From assembly GCF_034439435.1 (NCBI RefSeq), contig NZ_JAPCKJ010000004.1:186001-250000 (forward strand): DNA of 64,000 nt, in the 5' to 3' direction. Below the pieces are notes generated by a model. That model saw nothing but the letters and a program-made list of their open reading frames with translations. It ran no database searches and was not told where the DNA came from. Source of the DNA: Sarcina sp034439435 (GTDB lineage Bacteria > Bacillota > Clostridia > Clostridiales > Clostridiaceae). Below are positions 42,168 through 50,794 of this stretch, piece after piece (positions within the stretch are counted from its first letter, which is position 1; every line of letters starts with the position of its first letter). A program made the translations under genes and the position numbers.

Positions 42168-43832
42168 TTAAGAAAGTTTATATACTCTACACTCATAAGG
42201 TTTTAAAGTAAATTCTACTAAATCACTGTGTTCACAAACTTCATAGTTATTAAGAAGTAAGTCTTTAGAATTAAGTTTTTCTCCCTCGTAACTGTAGTTA
42301 GCATTCTCTCCAGTTAAATTAGCTATTATTAAGAACTTATCCTCATTTAAAGTTCTTGTATAAGCATAAATACTTCTATCCTCTTCAAGAATTAAATCAT
42401 ATACACCATAGATTAAAGCTTCATTAGACTTTTTAAGTCTTATAAGCTTTTTATAGAAGTTTAAAACTGAATTTTCATCCTTTTCTTCAACCTCTACATT
42501 TATTGTTTTATAATTCTCATTAACTCCTATCCAAGGTTTTCCCTCAGTAAATCCTGCATTTTTACTTGAGTTCCATTGCATAGGTGTCCTTGAATTATCT
42601 CTTGAAGTTACCCAAGCTTCTTTTAAGGCTACTTCTTCTGAAACACCATTTTCAATTCTCTCATTATAAGTATTTATAGTTCTAACATCATCATAATCAG
42701 ATATGCTATGATACTTAACATTTGTCATACCAAGTTCTTGTCCTTGATATATAAAAGGTGTTCCTTTTTGCAAGAAATAAACTGTTCCAAAAGCTTTTGC
42801 ACACTGAGTTAAATATTCATCGTCATTTCCCCAAGTTGAAACAACTCTAGGTATATCATGATTTTCAACAAAAAGTGCATTCCATCCTTTACCTTCTAAA
42901 GAATTTTGCCAATTAGTTAAAACATCCTTATATGCCTTTACATCAAATCCTTGTCCCTCTTCATAATTCCAAAGACTAAGATGTTCAAATTGGAATATCA
43001 TATTAAATGTTCCCTCATCTTCTGCTACCCAGTGATCAGCTTCATGAGCACTAACTCCATTAGCTTCTCCAACAGTAACTATATCATATTTTGAAAAAGT
43101 TTCCTCTTTCAACTCTTTAAGATGATCATTTATACCTTCTACATTCATATGTTTTTCAAAGGATGAAACATATTTTAGCCCTTCTGGATTATCCATATCC
43201 TTAAGACCATCTTCTTTTTTTATGTGACTTATAGCATCAACTCTAAATCCGTCAATTCCTTTATCAAGCCACCAATTTATCATTTTATATAATTCATTTC
43301 TTACCGCTTTATTTTCCCAGTTTAAATCTGGTTGCTCCTTAGCAAATAAGTGTAAGTAATATTGTTCACTATTATCACAAAATTCCCAAGCTGAACCTTT
43401 GAAAATACTTTCCCAGTTATTAGGTTCTTTTTCCTCTTTTCCATCTCTCCAAATGTACCAATCTCTTTTAGGATTATCCTTAGAAGATCTTGATTCTATA
43501 AACCATGGATGTTCATCACTAGTATGATTTATTACTAAATCTATAATAAGTTTCATCCCTCTATTATGAACCTCATTAAGTAATTCATTAAAATCATCCA
43601 TAGTTCCAAATTCATCTAAGATGTCTTTATAATCACTAATATCATATCCATTATCATGATTTGGTGATTTATACATTGGACATAGCCAAATTAAGTCAAT
43701 CCCTAAATCCTTTAGATAATCTAACTTAGATATTATCCCTGGAATATCACCAATTCCATCACCATTTGAATCCATAAAACTCTTAGGATAAATCTGGTAA
43801 GCGATTAATTCTTTCCACCACTTTTTATTCAT
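42168..43832 (-). CDS. malL: GH13 alpha-glucosidase (MalL/oligo-1,6-glucosidase family)
   Basis: 554 residues. GH13 region I DLVINHTSDEHPW, region II GFRVDAISH with nucleophile Asp199, region III TVGEANG with acid Glu256 and region IV FVENHDIPR with Asp326. Residue 200 is Ala; in this subfamily Val200 favours alpha-1,6 bonds and Ala or Thr favours alpha-1,4, so maltose and maltosaccharides (or their phosphates) are likely substrates. It is cytosolic. ATG 43832 follows AAGGAG; an ATG five codons upstream overlaps the site. First gene of the operon with PTS and EEP genes; two LacI operators lie upstream. Confidence 0.9.
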   Translation of the reverse strand: MNKKWWKELIAYQIYPKSFMDSNGDGIGDIPGIISKLDYLKDLGIDLIWLCPMYKSPNHDNGYDISDYKDILDEFGTMDDFNELLNEVHNRGMKLIIDLVINHTSDEHPWFIESRSSKDNPKRDWYIWRDGKEEKEPNNWESIFKGSAWEFCDNSEQYYLHLFAKEQPDLNWENKAVRNELYKMINWWLDKGIDGFRVDAISHIKKEDGLKDMDNPEGLKYVSSFEKHMNVEGINDHLKELKEETFSKYDIVTVGEANGVSAHEADHWVAEDEGTFNMIFQFEHLSLWNYEEGQGFDVKAYKDVLTNWQNSLEGKGWNALFVENHDIPRVVSTWGNDDEYLTQCAKAFGTVYFLQKGTPFIYQGQELGMTNVKYHSISDYDDVRTINTYNERIENGVSEEVALKEAWVTSRDNSRTPMQWNSSKNAGFTEGKPWIGVNENYKTINVEVEEKDENSVLNFYKKLIRLKKSNEALIYGVYDLILEEDRSIYAYTRTLNEDKFLIIANLTGENANYSYEGEKLNSKDLLLNNYEVCEHSDLVEFTLKPYECRVYKLS

Positions 43833-43851
43833 AACTACTCCTTGCATTTTT

Positions 43852-43881
43852 ATTATATTATTTGAATGCCTTAAATTTCAA
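43852..43881 (-). promoter_or_regulatory. Promoter of the alpha-glucoside operon
   Basis: Minus strand TTGAAA (43876-43881), 18-base spacer, TATAAT (43852-43857). The proximal LacI-type operator begins 7 bases upstream of the -35. Confidence 0.6.
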
Positions 43882-43887
43882 AATTGT

Positions 43888-43899
43888 GCAAACGTTTGC
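43888..43899. promoter_or_regulatory. LacI-type operator, proximal
   Basis: Perfect palindrome GCAAACGTTTGC within TTGTGCAAACGTTTGCCCAA, an exact 20-base duplicate of the site at 44119-44130. Also close to a catabolite (cre) consensus. Confidence 0.85.
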
Positions 43900-43918
43900 C
43901 CAATTTCCAAAAAAATTT

Positions 43919-43941
43919 GTTTTTTAGATAATCTAAAAAAC
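43919..43941. terminator. Near-perfect palindrome between lacI-type gene and GH13
   Basis: GTTTTTTAGAT, one central base, and its complement. It could weakly end the regulator transcript or be a protein site. Confidence 0.4.
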
Positions 43942-43950
43942 ATAGTAATA

Positions 43951-44008
43951 AGATAAATTCGACTAAAATTCAAGTTCGCGAAGCTCCTTTGAATTAAGTC
44001 TCATTTTA
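43951..44008. repeat. Repeat family C, copy C4
   Basis: AGATAAATTCGACTAAAATT, CAAGTTCGCGAAGCTCCTTT, GAATTAAGTCTCATTTT; arms TTCAA and TTGAA enclose a GTTCGCGAA centre. It lies between the two LacI operators. Confidence 0.7.
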
Positions 44009-44118
44009 CATTTTTATAATATCAGATAATTAAACCCTTTACAAAATCGATTTCAGCAAAATTCTATACTATTTTCTCTTTATAACTTCTATTTTCTCAT
44101 TTATTCTCACTTTTTTGT

Positions 44119-44130
44119 GCAAACGTTTGC
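44119..44130. promoter_or_regulatory. LacI-type operator, distal
   Basis: Second perfect GCAAACGTTTGC, 20 bases after the regulator stop codon. Centre to centre it is 231 bp from the proximal site, about 22 turns of B-DNA. Confidence 0.85.
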
Positions 44131-44149
44131 CCAAATTGTATGAGGAATC

Positions 44150-45142
44150 CTATCCTCTATCAATGAACTCAGTATCCACTATACAGTAGTCGTTTCTGTT
44201 CTTTAAGTTGCCATTTAAATAGTCTATAAGTAGTTTAGTAGCCTCATATCCTAATTCTCTAGCATTAATATCTATAGAGGAAATTGGTGGATTTTGATAT
44301 TTTGTCATAGGTGTATTATTAAAACCTACTATTTTTACTCCTTTAATTTCCTTTTCATTTAAAAATTTATTTGCTCCGAAAGCAAGAAAATCATCTGTAG
44401 TAACAACTATTTTAGGAGTTCTTTTTGAAATTATCTCCTTCATAGCCAAATACCCACAGCCTTCTGAAAAATCTTCCCCTTCAATAACCATAGTGCTATC
44501 ATAACTTAAATTATTTGCTTTAAAAGCATCCTTAAACCCATTTAATCTATCTTTTGAAACATTCCAGTTTCTTTTTCCTCCAATAAAAGCTAAGTCAGAC
44601 TCTCCATCTTTTATAAATTTATCCACTAGTTTAAACATAGCTTCAAAGTTATCATTATCAACCCATAATACACCCTCTTCATCTGGTCTTCCAATAACTA
44701 CAAATGGAAAATTTATATCTTTTAAATATTTTATAGTTCTGTCATCTTCTCTAACTGATAATAAACATAATCCTTCTAATAAATTATTAGTTGCAAATTC
44801 TTTTATTATTTTTAATTCATCATCATCATTTTTACTAAATGCATACATTATATGATATCCATTCTCGTCTGCTGACATACTCATTCCTCTCATAGCTTCC
44901 ACGAAAAAAGGATTCTTAAATAAATCATCTGCTTCATTAGGAAGAACTACTCCTAATATCTTAGTTTTGTTGTTAACAAGACTTCTTGCTATGGCATTGG
45001 GTTTATAATTTAATTTTTCTATGGCTTTGTTGACCTTTACCTTAGTTTCCTCACTAATTTTAGGACTATCAGATAAAACTCTTGAAACAGTAGAAGGGGC
45101 TACGTTAGCTTCTCTAGCCACGTCTTTAATAGTAACTTTCAC
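44150..45142 (-). CDS. LacI-family regulator of the alpha-glucoside operon (MalR-like)
   Basis: 330 residues. The N-terminal helix-turn-helix is KVTIKDVAREANVAPSTVSR followed by VLSDSPKISEETKVKV and hinge KLNYKPNAIARSL; the rest is a periplasmic-binding-protein-like sensor domain (ILGVVLPNEADDLFKNPFF and onward). GTG 45142 is the start because AAGGAGTG lies just upstream and the HTH begins immediately after; the frame reads six codons further through the ribosome site. It lies directly upstream of the GH13-PTS-EEP operon, in front of which two identical operators occur. Confidence 0.9.
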   Translation of the reverse strand: MKVTIKDVAREANVAPSTVSRVLSDSPKISEETKVKVNKAIEKLNYKPNAIARSLVNNKTKILGVVLPNEADDLFKNPFFVEAMRGMSMSADENGYHIMYAFSKNDDDELKIIKEFATNNLLEGLCLLSVREDDRTIKYLKDINFPFVVIGRPDEEGVLWVDNDNFEAMFKLVDKFIKDGESDLAFIGGKRNWNVSKDRLNGFKDAFKANNLSYDSTMVIEGEDFSEGCGYLAMKEIISKRTPKIVVTTDDFLAFGANKFLNEKEIKGVKIVGFNNTPMTKYQNPPISSIDINARELGYEATKLLIDYLNGNLKNRNDYCIVDTEFIDRG

Positions 45143-45441
45143 AAAATCACTCCTTCCCAACTTGTTTATCTAGAATATACCATAAAACTCTTTTACAATC
45201 CACAAAGTACCTAAATAGAAAAGCCCTAATTAAAGTTATCTTTATGCTTAATAAAAACTTTTTTTAATTTTTAATGAGGTGAAAAATAAAAAAATATATG
45301 AATCTCTCATTTATTGATAAAATTTAATTAATATATTAATATATTTTTATACTTAAATTTATAAGATTAATATAGTTATATAAATTTTATATACTAAAAA
45401 ATTTTAATTTAAACTTTTAATAAGTAAAGAGGAGAGAATTT

Positions 45442-46260
45442 ATGATGAATAAATATGTTGAATTAAAAAATGGTGTTAAAATGCCAATACTTGGCTTTGG
45501 TACTTTTGAAGTAGAAAACGGCCAAACTACTATAAATTCTGTAAAAACAGCACTTAATTTAGGCTACAGACACATAGACTGTGCTTCTCGCTATGAAAAT
45601 GAAGATAGTGTTGGAATCGCAATAAAAGAAAGTGGAATTCCAAGAGAAGAAATTTTTATTACAAGTAAAGTTTGGAATACTGATCAAGGATATGAAAATA
45701 CTCTTAAAGCTTTTAATGAAACAATAACTAAGTTAGGGGTTGATTATTTAGACCTTTATCTAATCCACTGGCCAAAAGCATTAAATAAAGAAACTTGGAA
45801 AGCATTAGAGAAGCTTTATAAGGATGGTAAAATAAGAGCTATTGGAGTTTCTAACTTTAAAGAACATCACATAGAAGAATTAAAAGAAACTGCTGAAATA
45901 ATGCCGATGGTAAATCAAGTTGAATTTCATCCACAACTAGCTCAACCAGAACTTCTAAAATTCTGTAAAGAAAATGGCATACAATTAGAAGCATGGGGTC
46001 CTCTTATGCGTGGAAAAGTATTTGAATTACCTATTTTAAAAGATCTAGCTGAAAAATATAATAAATCTATTTCTCAAATAGTTCTAAGATGGGATATTCA
46101 AATGGGTGTAGTAACAATTCCAAAATCAATTACCCCTCATAGAATTGAAGAAAATTCAAAAATATTTGATTTTGAAATAAGTGATGAAGATATGGCTAAA
46201 ATAGCAACTTTAAATACTGATGAAAGAGTTGGTCCTGATCCAGACCATATAGTATTTTAA
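45442..46260 (+). CDS. Aldo/keto reductase
   Basis: 272 residues, a (beta/alpha)8 barrel NADPH-dependent reductase. The catalytic tetrad is visible: Asp46 and Tyr51 (HIDCASRYENE), Lys76 (ITSKVW) and His109 (YLIHWP). The nucleotide loop IPKSITPHRIEEN is conserved near the C-terminus. It should reduce aldehydes or ketones such as methylglyoxal or sugars. GAGGAGAG precedes the ATG at 45442; a second ATG follows directly. Monocistronic, ending at a 40-base palindromic terminator. Confidence 0.9.
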   Translation: MMNKYVELKNGVKMPILGFGTFEVENGQTTINSVKTALNLGYRHIDCASRYENEDSVGIAIKESGIPREEIFITSKVWNTDQGYENTLKAFNETITKLGVDYLDLYLIHWPKALNKETWKALEKLYKDGKIRAIGVSNFKEHHIEELKETAEIMPMVNQVEFHPQLAQPELLKFCKENGIQLEAWGPLMRGKVFELPILKDLAEKYNKSISQIVLRWDIQMGVVTIPKSITPHRIEENSKIFDFEISDEDMAKIATLNTDERVGPDPDHIVF

Positions 46261-46283
46261 AATTTTATATAATTAAAATAAAA

Positions 46284-46323
46284 AAATAGTACATAAGTCT
46301 AAATTTAGACTTATGTACTATTT
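46284..46323. terminator. 40-base perfect palindromic terminator
   Basis: AAATAGTACATAAGTCTAAA and its exact complement, with A run before and TTTATATAT after. It serves both the plus-strand reductase and the minus-strand metS gene. Confidence 0.85.
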
Positions 46324-46352
46324 ATATATGGGAATTTTAAAATGCTACCTAT

Positions 46353-46466
46353 TTAATTTTGAACTGATTTTCTTTCATTTTTTAATAACATACTAAGAGT
46401 TAGTGCAAAACCTCCCCATAAAACAGTTGCTCCTATTAAAAAAAATACTATTGATGTTGAATTCAT
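46353..46466 (-). CDS. metS: MetS-like small subunit of an NSS amino-acid transporter
   Basis: 37 residues from ATG 46466, preceded by GAGGAGGG. The product is a single transmembrane helix, MNSTSIVFFLIGATVLWGGF then ALTLSMLLKNERKSVQN. Length, WGGF and position directly downstream of an NSS transporter match the small subunit of methionine/alanine importers (MetP-MetS). It lies 104 bases after the transporter stop codon and ends at a strong terminator. Too short for most gene finders. Confidence 0.82.
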   Translation of the reverse strand: MNSTSIVFFLIGATVLWGGFALTLSMLLKNERKSVQN

Positions 46467-46570
46467 TTTATTCCCTCCTCTATTGAAATTCATCTTAATT
46501 TCAATTATAAATTTTTAATTTTATAAAAGTCTTATTTAACTTACCGCTTCTCTTTAGCTATAGCTTTTAA

Positions 46571-48094
46571 TTAACAATTTGAAACAACCTCTTCCTCTTC
46601 ATCAACATAATCTTCAATTTTCTTATCTTTCCAAGGCTTTTTAGAAATTATTAAAGCACATATTATTCCAAAGGCTATTATGCTCCATCCGTAAACCAAC
46701 AATGCCGATAGTTCATATCCACCATATGGAGTTTTTATTTCAGTTATAATATTTTGAACTGTCATATATATTAAAAGTGCTGGAGTTACAAACTTAATAG
46801 TTATATCCCACCATTTTCCTACTTTAAAATGTGATATTCCATTAGCATGTTCCCTAATTTTCTCTGGTGTAACAATCCAGCCAATTAATATAACCTCTAA
46901 TAATCCAACAATTACTATTCCATAGTTATTTATAAAGGCATCAACTATATCTAACATATATAATCCAGCTCCAGTTGCGAATATTGAGCTTATAAAAAAT
47001 CCTATTATACACATTCCAGTTACAACTTTTTTTCTACTCCATCCAAATTTCTCTCTAAATGGTGCTGAAACCGCCTCAGTTAAAGAAACAGAAGATGTTA
47101 TTCCTGCGAATATTAAACATAAAAAGAATAATGGTCCAAGTAATGAGCCTACAGCACCCATTTCGCTAAATATTTGTGGGAAGGCTACAAAAGCAAGTCC
47201 AACTCCACTTGATACAACTTCAGAAACTGGTACTCCTTGAGATGTTGCCATAAATCCTAATATTGCAAAGACTGCTATAGCTGATAAGAATTCAAAACTG
47301 CAGTTAGCAAAGGCTGTTACAAAAGCACTATTATTTATATCTGTCTTTCTAGGCAAGTAACTTGAATAAGTCATCATTATTCCTATGGCTAAACTAAGTG
47401 AATAAAATACTTGTCCATAAGCTGCTATCCAAACAGATGGTTTCATAACCATAGACCAATCTGGTGTAAATAATGTATTTAATCCCTCTGCTGCGCCTTC
47501 TAAAGTTATTGATTTTACCGCTATTATTATCATGATTATAACTAACGTAGGTAATAAAATCTTATTGGCCTTTTCAATTCCTTTTTTAATTCCCTTATAA
47601 CAAACAAACCAATTTATAACCCAAATTAATGCTATTCCACCTAACACATACCAAACAATTCCACCTAAATCAAAAGGTGATGAACTTAAATTAAGAAAAT
47701 CATTATGGAAAAATGCATTTGAATCACTGCCCCAACCTTTAGTGAAACTTAATGCAAAATAATTCGCTGCCCAACTTAAAATCATTGAATAATAAGCTAC
47801 TATAATTGCTGAACTTATAGTTGGCCACCAACCTATCCACTCCCACTTTTTGGATGCTCTTGCTACTGCAAGTGGTGTTGACCCCCTGTATTTATGTCCA
47901 AGAGAATATTCTAAAATTAAAAGTGGAATTCCTGCTGTAAATATTGCAAAGAAGTAAGGTATCAGGAATGCTCCTCCCCCATTTGAATAAGCCACATAAG
48001 GAAATCTCCAAATGTTACCTAATCCTACGGCTGAACCTATAGCTGCTAAAATAAAGCCAACCTTTGATCCCCACTGCTCTCTTTTTTCATCCAT
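46571..48094 (-). CDS. Sodium-dependent amino-acid transporter (NSS/SNF family, MetP-like)
   Basis: 507 residues with about 11-12 transmembrane spans. The NSS signature KVGFILAAIGSAVGLGNIWR (about 11-30) opens helix 1, with the unwound Na+/substrate site; RFPYVAYSNGGGAFLIPYF follows. The C-terminus is acidic (VDEEEEVVSNC). With its small MetS partner it likely imports methionine, alanine or related neutral amino acids using Na+. GAGGGGG precedes the ATG. Confidence 0.9.
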   Translation of the reverse strand: MDEKREQWGSKVGFILAAIGSAVGLGNIWRFPYVAYSNGGGAFLIPYFFAIFTAGIPLLILEYSLGHKYRGSTPLAVARASKKWEWIGWWPTISSAIIVAYYSMILSWAANYFALSFTKGWGSDSNAFFHNDFLNLSSSPFDLGGIVWYVLGGIALIWVINWFVCYKGIKKGIEKANKILLPTLVIIMIIIAVKSITLEGAAEGLNTLFTPDWSMVMKPSVWIAAYGQVFYSLSLAIGIMMTYSSYLPRKTDINNSAFVTAFANCSFEFLSAIAVFAILGFMATSQGVPVSEVVSSGVGLAFVAFPQIFSEMGAVGSLLGPLFFLCLIFAGITSSVSLTEAVSAPFREKFGWSRKKVVTGMCIIGFFISSIFATGAGLYMLDIVDAFINNYGIVIVGLLEVILIGWIVTPEKIREHANGISHFKVGKWWDITIKFVTPALLIYMTVQNIITEIKTPYGGYELSALLVYGWSIIAFGIICALIISKKPWKDKKIEDYVDEEEEVVSNC

Positions 48095-48321
48095 TTTAAT
48101 GCCCCCTCTTTTATCTCTTTATTTTCCATTTATCTTTTAATATATAATATTACAACTTATCAATAAATTCAAGTGTTTTTTAAATAAATAATATATTTAA
48201 ATTAATTTTATTATTATTATATTTATAAAACTCCTAATTTATTATCATTTTATTATTTAAAGTATATATAAATTTTAGTAAACATTAGAATTGATATAAA
48301 TGTTCTACGATTTATTTCATA

Positions 48322-48356
48322 AAAAAGTAGTTACTTTAATTAAGCAACTACTTTTT
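48322..48356. terminator. Hairpin upstream of the NSS transporter gene
   Basis: AAAAAGTAGTTACTTTAA pairs with TTAAGCAACTACTTTTT apart from one mismatch. Together with repeat A8 it separates htpG and the transporter gene. Confidence 0.7.
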
Positions 48357-48445
48357 GCATTTATTCTTAAATATTTTCTTTTATTAATCACCGATTTTTA
48401 GTATTGTTCCTTAACTTCTTTAAGTATAAAATTTAATCTAAAATA

Positions 48446-48694
48446 AAAAGGGGATGTATCAAAATAACTCATCAATAAAACTTATAAATAATATGAAGAG
48501 AATATCTGAATGAACTTTAGAATTTAAGCTATTACGTAGAATAATTTGTGTTAAGAAGCGAAGCTGTTTGACCAGCGGGAGTTCTGAGCTTTAGCAAATT
48601 ATTCGGAGTAATTGCTATAAATTCTTAGTGAAATTCAGTAATTCTCGGAATATATTTATAAGTTTTATATACGAGTTTTGATACATCCCCTTTT
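48446..48694. repeat. Repeat family A, full copy A8
   Basis: 249 bases with perfect 19-base inverted ends (AAAAGGGGATGTATCAAAA and its complement), near-continuous arms of about 100 bases, and core TGTTAAGAAGCGAAGCTGTT then TGACCAGCGGGAGTTCTGAG. The best-preserved copy. Right end is 10 bases from the htpG stop codon. Confidence 0.9.
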
Positions 48695-48703
48695 ATAATT
48701 AAA

Positions 48704-50575
48704 TTATTTCATTAACTTACATATATCATTTGTAAAGTCAACTGGATCTTCAATACTTAGTCCTTCAACAAGTAAAGCTTGGTTGTAAAGTAATTTTGTA
48801 TATAAATTGAATTTATCTTTATCATTTTCAAGGGCATCTTTTAATGAGTTAAATACTTCGTGGTTTGTATTAACTTCTAAAATCTTTTGAGCTTTTACCC
48901 CTTGATTATTAGGCATAGCACTTAAGATTTTTTCCATTTCTATTGAAACTTCGCCCTCTGCTGATAGGCATACTGGATAATTTTTAAGTCTGCTTGAAGC
49001 CTTAACTGCACTTATTTTGTTTCCTAAAGCTTCTTTCATAGATTCAAAGATACCTTTATTTTCTTCATTCTCTTTTTTATTTTCTTCTTCTGATTCTATT
49101 CCTAAATCACCACTTGATACTGATTTAAATTCTTTTTCTTTATAGTTCATAAGCATTTTTATTGCAAATTCATCTACATCTTCAGTGAAGTAAAGAATTT
49201 CGTATCCTTTGTCTAATACCATTTCAGTTTGTGGCATTTTTTCTATTCTTTCATTTGATTCACCAACAGCATAATAAATATATTTTTGATCTTCAGCCAT
49301 TCTTTCTACATACTCAGCTAAAGTTACCATTTTCTTTTCCTTAGATGAATAGAACATTAATAAATCTTTTAATTCATCTTTGTTCATTCCAAAATCATCG
49401 TAAACACCATATTTTAATTGTCTACCAAAAGATTTATAGAATTTTTCATAACTTTCTCTATCATTTTTAAGCATAGATTCTAATTCATTTTTAATTTTAG
49501 TTTTTATGTTCTTAGCAATACGACTTAATTGTCTATCATGTTGAAGCATTTCTCTTGAAATATTAAGTGATAAGTCTTGAGAATCTACTATACCTTTTAC
49601 GAAACCAAAATAGTCTGGTAAAAGTTCTGAACATTTTTCCATTATTAAAACACCATTTGAATATAGTTCTAAACCTTTTTCATATTCTTTTGTGTAATAA
49701 TCATATGGTATGTTCTCTGGAATATAAAGAATTGCATTATAACTTATCATCCCATCAACACTTATATGCATGTGTCTTAAAGGCTTGTCAAATCCAAATC
49801 TTTTTTCCACATAGAAATTATTATAATCTTCATCTGTAAGTTCATTTTTATTTCTTCTCCATAAAGGAACCATGCTATTTACTGTTTCTTCTTCCACGTA
49901 TTCCTCATGTTCATTTTCTGTTCCCTCTTTAATTCTTGATTTAGTAACATTAAGTTTAATTGGATATCTTATAAAATCTGAATATTTTTTAATTAAACTT
50001 TTTAATTTATATTCTTCTAAAAATTCATCATAATTTTCATCTTCATTATTTGGTTTTAAGTGTAAAATTACATCTGTTCCAAAAGAATCTTTTTCAGTTT
50101 CTGAAATAGTGTATCCATCTACCCCATCTGATTCCCATTTATATGCTTTATCTGATCCAAAAGCTTTAGTTATTACAGTTATTTTATCCGCAACTAAGAA
50201 ACCTGAATAAAATCCAACTCCGAATTGTCCTATAATATCAAAACCTTCTTCAAGGGCATTTTCTTTTTTAAATTGTAAAGAACCACTTTTAGCTATTACA
50301 CCTAAATTTTCATCAAGTTCTTTTTCTGTCATACCAATACCTTTATCTGATATTGTAAGAGTTCTATTTTCTTTGTTTGGTATTATCTTTATATAATAAT
50401 CGTCTTTATTAAAAGTTAAGGAACTATCTCCTAAAGTCTTATAATAAACCTTATCTATTGCATCACTGGCATTTGAAATTAATTCTCTTAAAAAGATTTC
50501 TCTGTTTGTATAAATTGAGTTAATTACAATGTCTAATAACCTTTTTGATTCTGCTTTAAATTCTCTTTTCTCCAT
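48704..50575 (-). CDS. htpG: Chaperone protein HtpG (Hsp90)
   Basis: 623 residues, full length. The N-terminal GHKL ATPase domain shows LRELISNASDAIDK, ISDKGIGMTEKELDENLGVI and IGQFGVGFYSGFLV; the middle domain has DSQDLSLNISREMLQHDR; the C-terminal dimerisation domain is present. Cytosolic ATP-dependent protein folding under stress. AAGGAG lies 8 bases before the ATG. A perfect CIRCE operator is placed between promoter and start, so HrcA repression is expected. Monocistronic. Confidence 0.95.
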   Translation of the reverse strand: MEKREFKAESKRLLDIVINSIYTNREIFLRELISNASDAIDKVYYKTLGDSSLTFNKDDYYIKIIPNKENRTLTISDKGIGMTEKELDENLGVIAKSGSLQFKKENALEEGFDIIGQFGVGFYSGFLVADKITVITKAFGSDKAYKWESDGVDGYTISETEKDSFGTDVILHLKPNNEDENYDEFLEEYKLKSLIKKYSDFIRYPIKLNVTKSRIKEGTENEHEEYVEEETVNSMVPLWRRNKNELTDEDYNNFYVEKRFGFDKPLRHMHISVDGMISYNAILYIPENIPYDYYTKEYEKGLELYSNGVLIMEKCSELLPDYFGFVKGIVDSQDLSLNISREMLQHDRQLSRIAKNIKTKIKNELESMLKNDRESYEKFYKSFGRQLKYGVYDDFGMNKDELKDLLMFYSSKEKKMVTLAEYVERMAEDQKYIYYAVGESNERIEKMPQTEMVLDKGYEILYFTEDVDEFAIKMLMNYKEKEFKSVSSGDLGIESEEENKKENEENKGIFESMKEALGNKISAVKASSRLKNYPVCLSAEGEVSIEMEKILSAMPNNQGVKAQKILEVNTNHEVFNSLKDALENDKDKFNLYTKLLYNQALLVEGLSIEDPVDFTNDICKLMK

Positions 50576-50611
50576 TTTGAATTACTCCTTCCAAAACAAA
50601 AATCTCTTTTG

Positions 50612-50638
50612 TTAGCACTCTAACATAACGAGTGCTAA
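50612..50638. promoter_or_regulatory. CIRCE element (HrcA operator)
   Basis: TTAGCACTC-N9-GAGTGCTAA, a perfect match to the consensus, 37 bases upstream of the htpG ATG. Confidence 0.95.
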
Positions 50639-50650
50639 CCATATAATTTA

Positions 50651-50679
50651 TATATATCATTTTTTGAAATTAATGTCAA
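50651..50679 (-). promoter_or_regulatory. htpG promoter
   Basis: Minus strand TTGACA (50674-50679), 17-base spacer, TATATA (50651-50656); CIRCE lies just downstream, at the start of the transcript. Confidence 0.8.
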
Positions 50680-50731
50680 TATCAATTATTTTTTATAACT
50701 TATTGATAATATTATCTCTTTTAAAATAAAA

Positions 50732-50781
50732 AGATACATCAAAATAAATCACTGATATCTGTGATTTATTTTAATGTATCT
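50732..50781. repeat. Repeat family A-like hairpin A9 (terminator)
   Basis: AGATACATCAAAATAAATCAC pairs with GTGATTTATTTTAATGTATCT with one mismatch around an 8-base loop; the GATACATCAAAA end is that of family A. It insulates htpG from the upstream genes. Confidence 0.7.
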
Positions 50782-50794
50782 CTATTTAAAACTT

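Noticed and set aside
48446..48694. Repeats as a CRISPR array or attachment site
   Set aside because: Copies are dispersed kilobases apart, not regularly spaced, and no cas or integrase genes are present.
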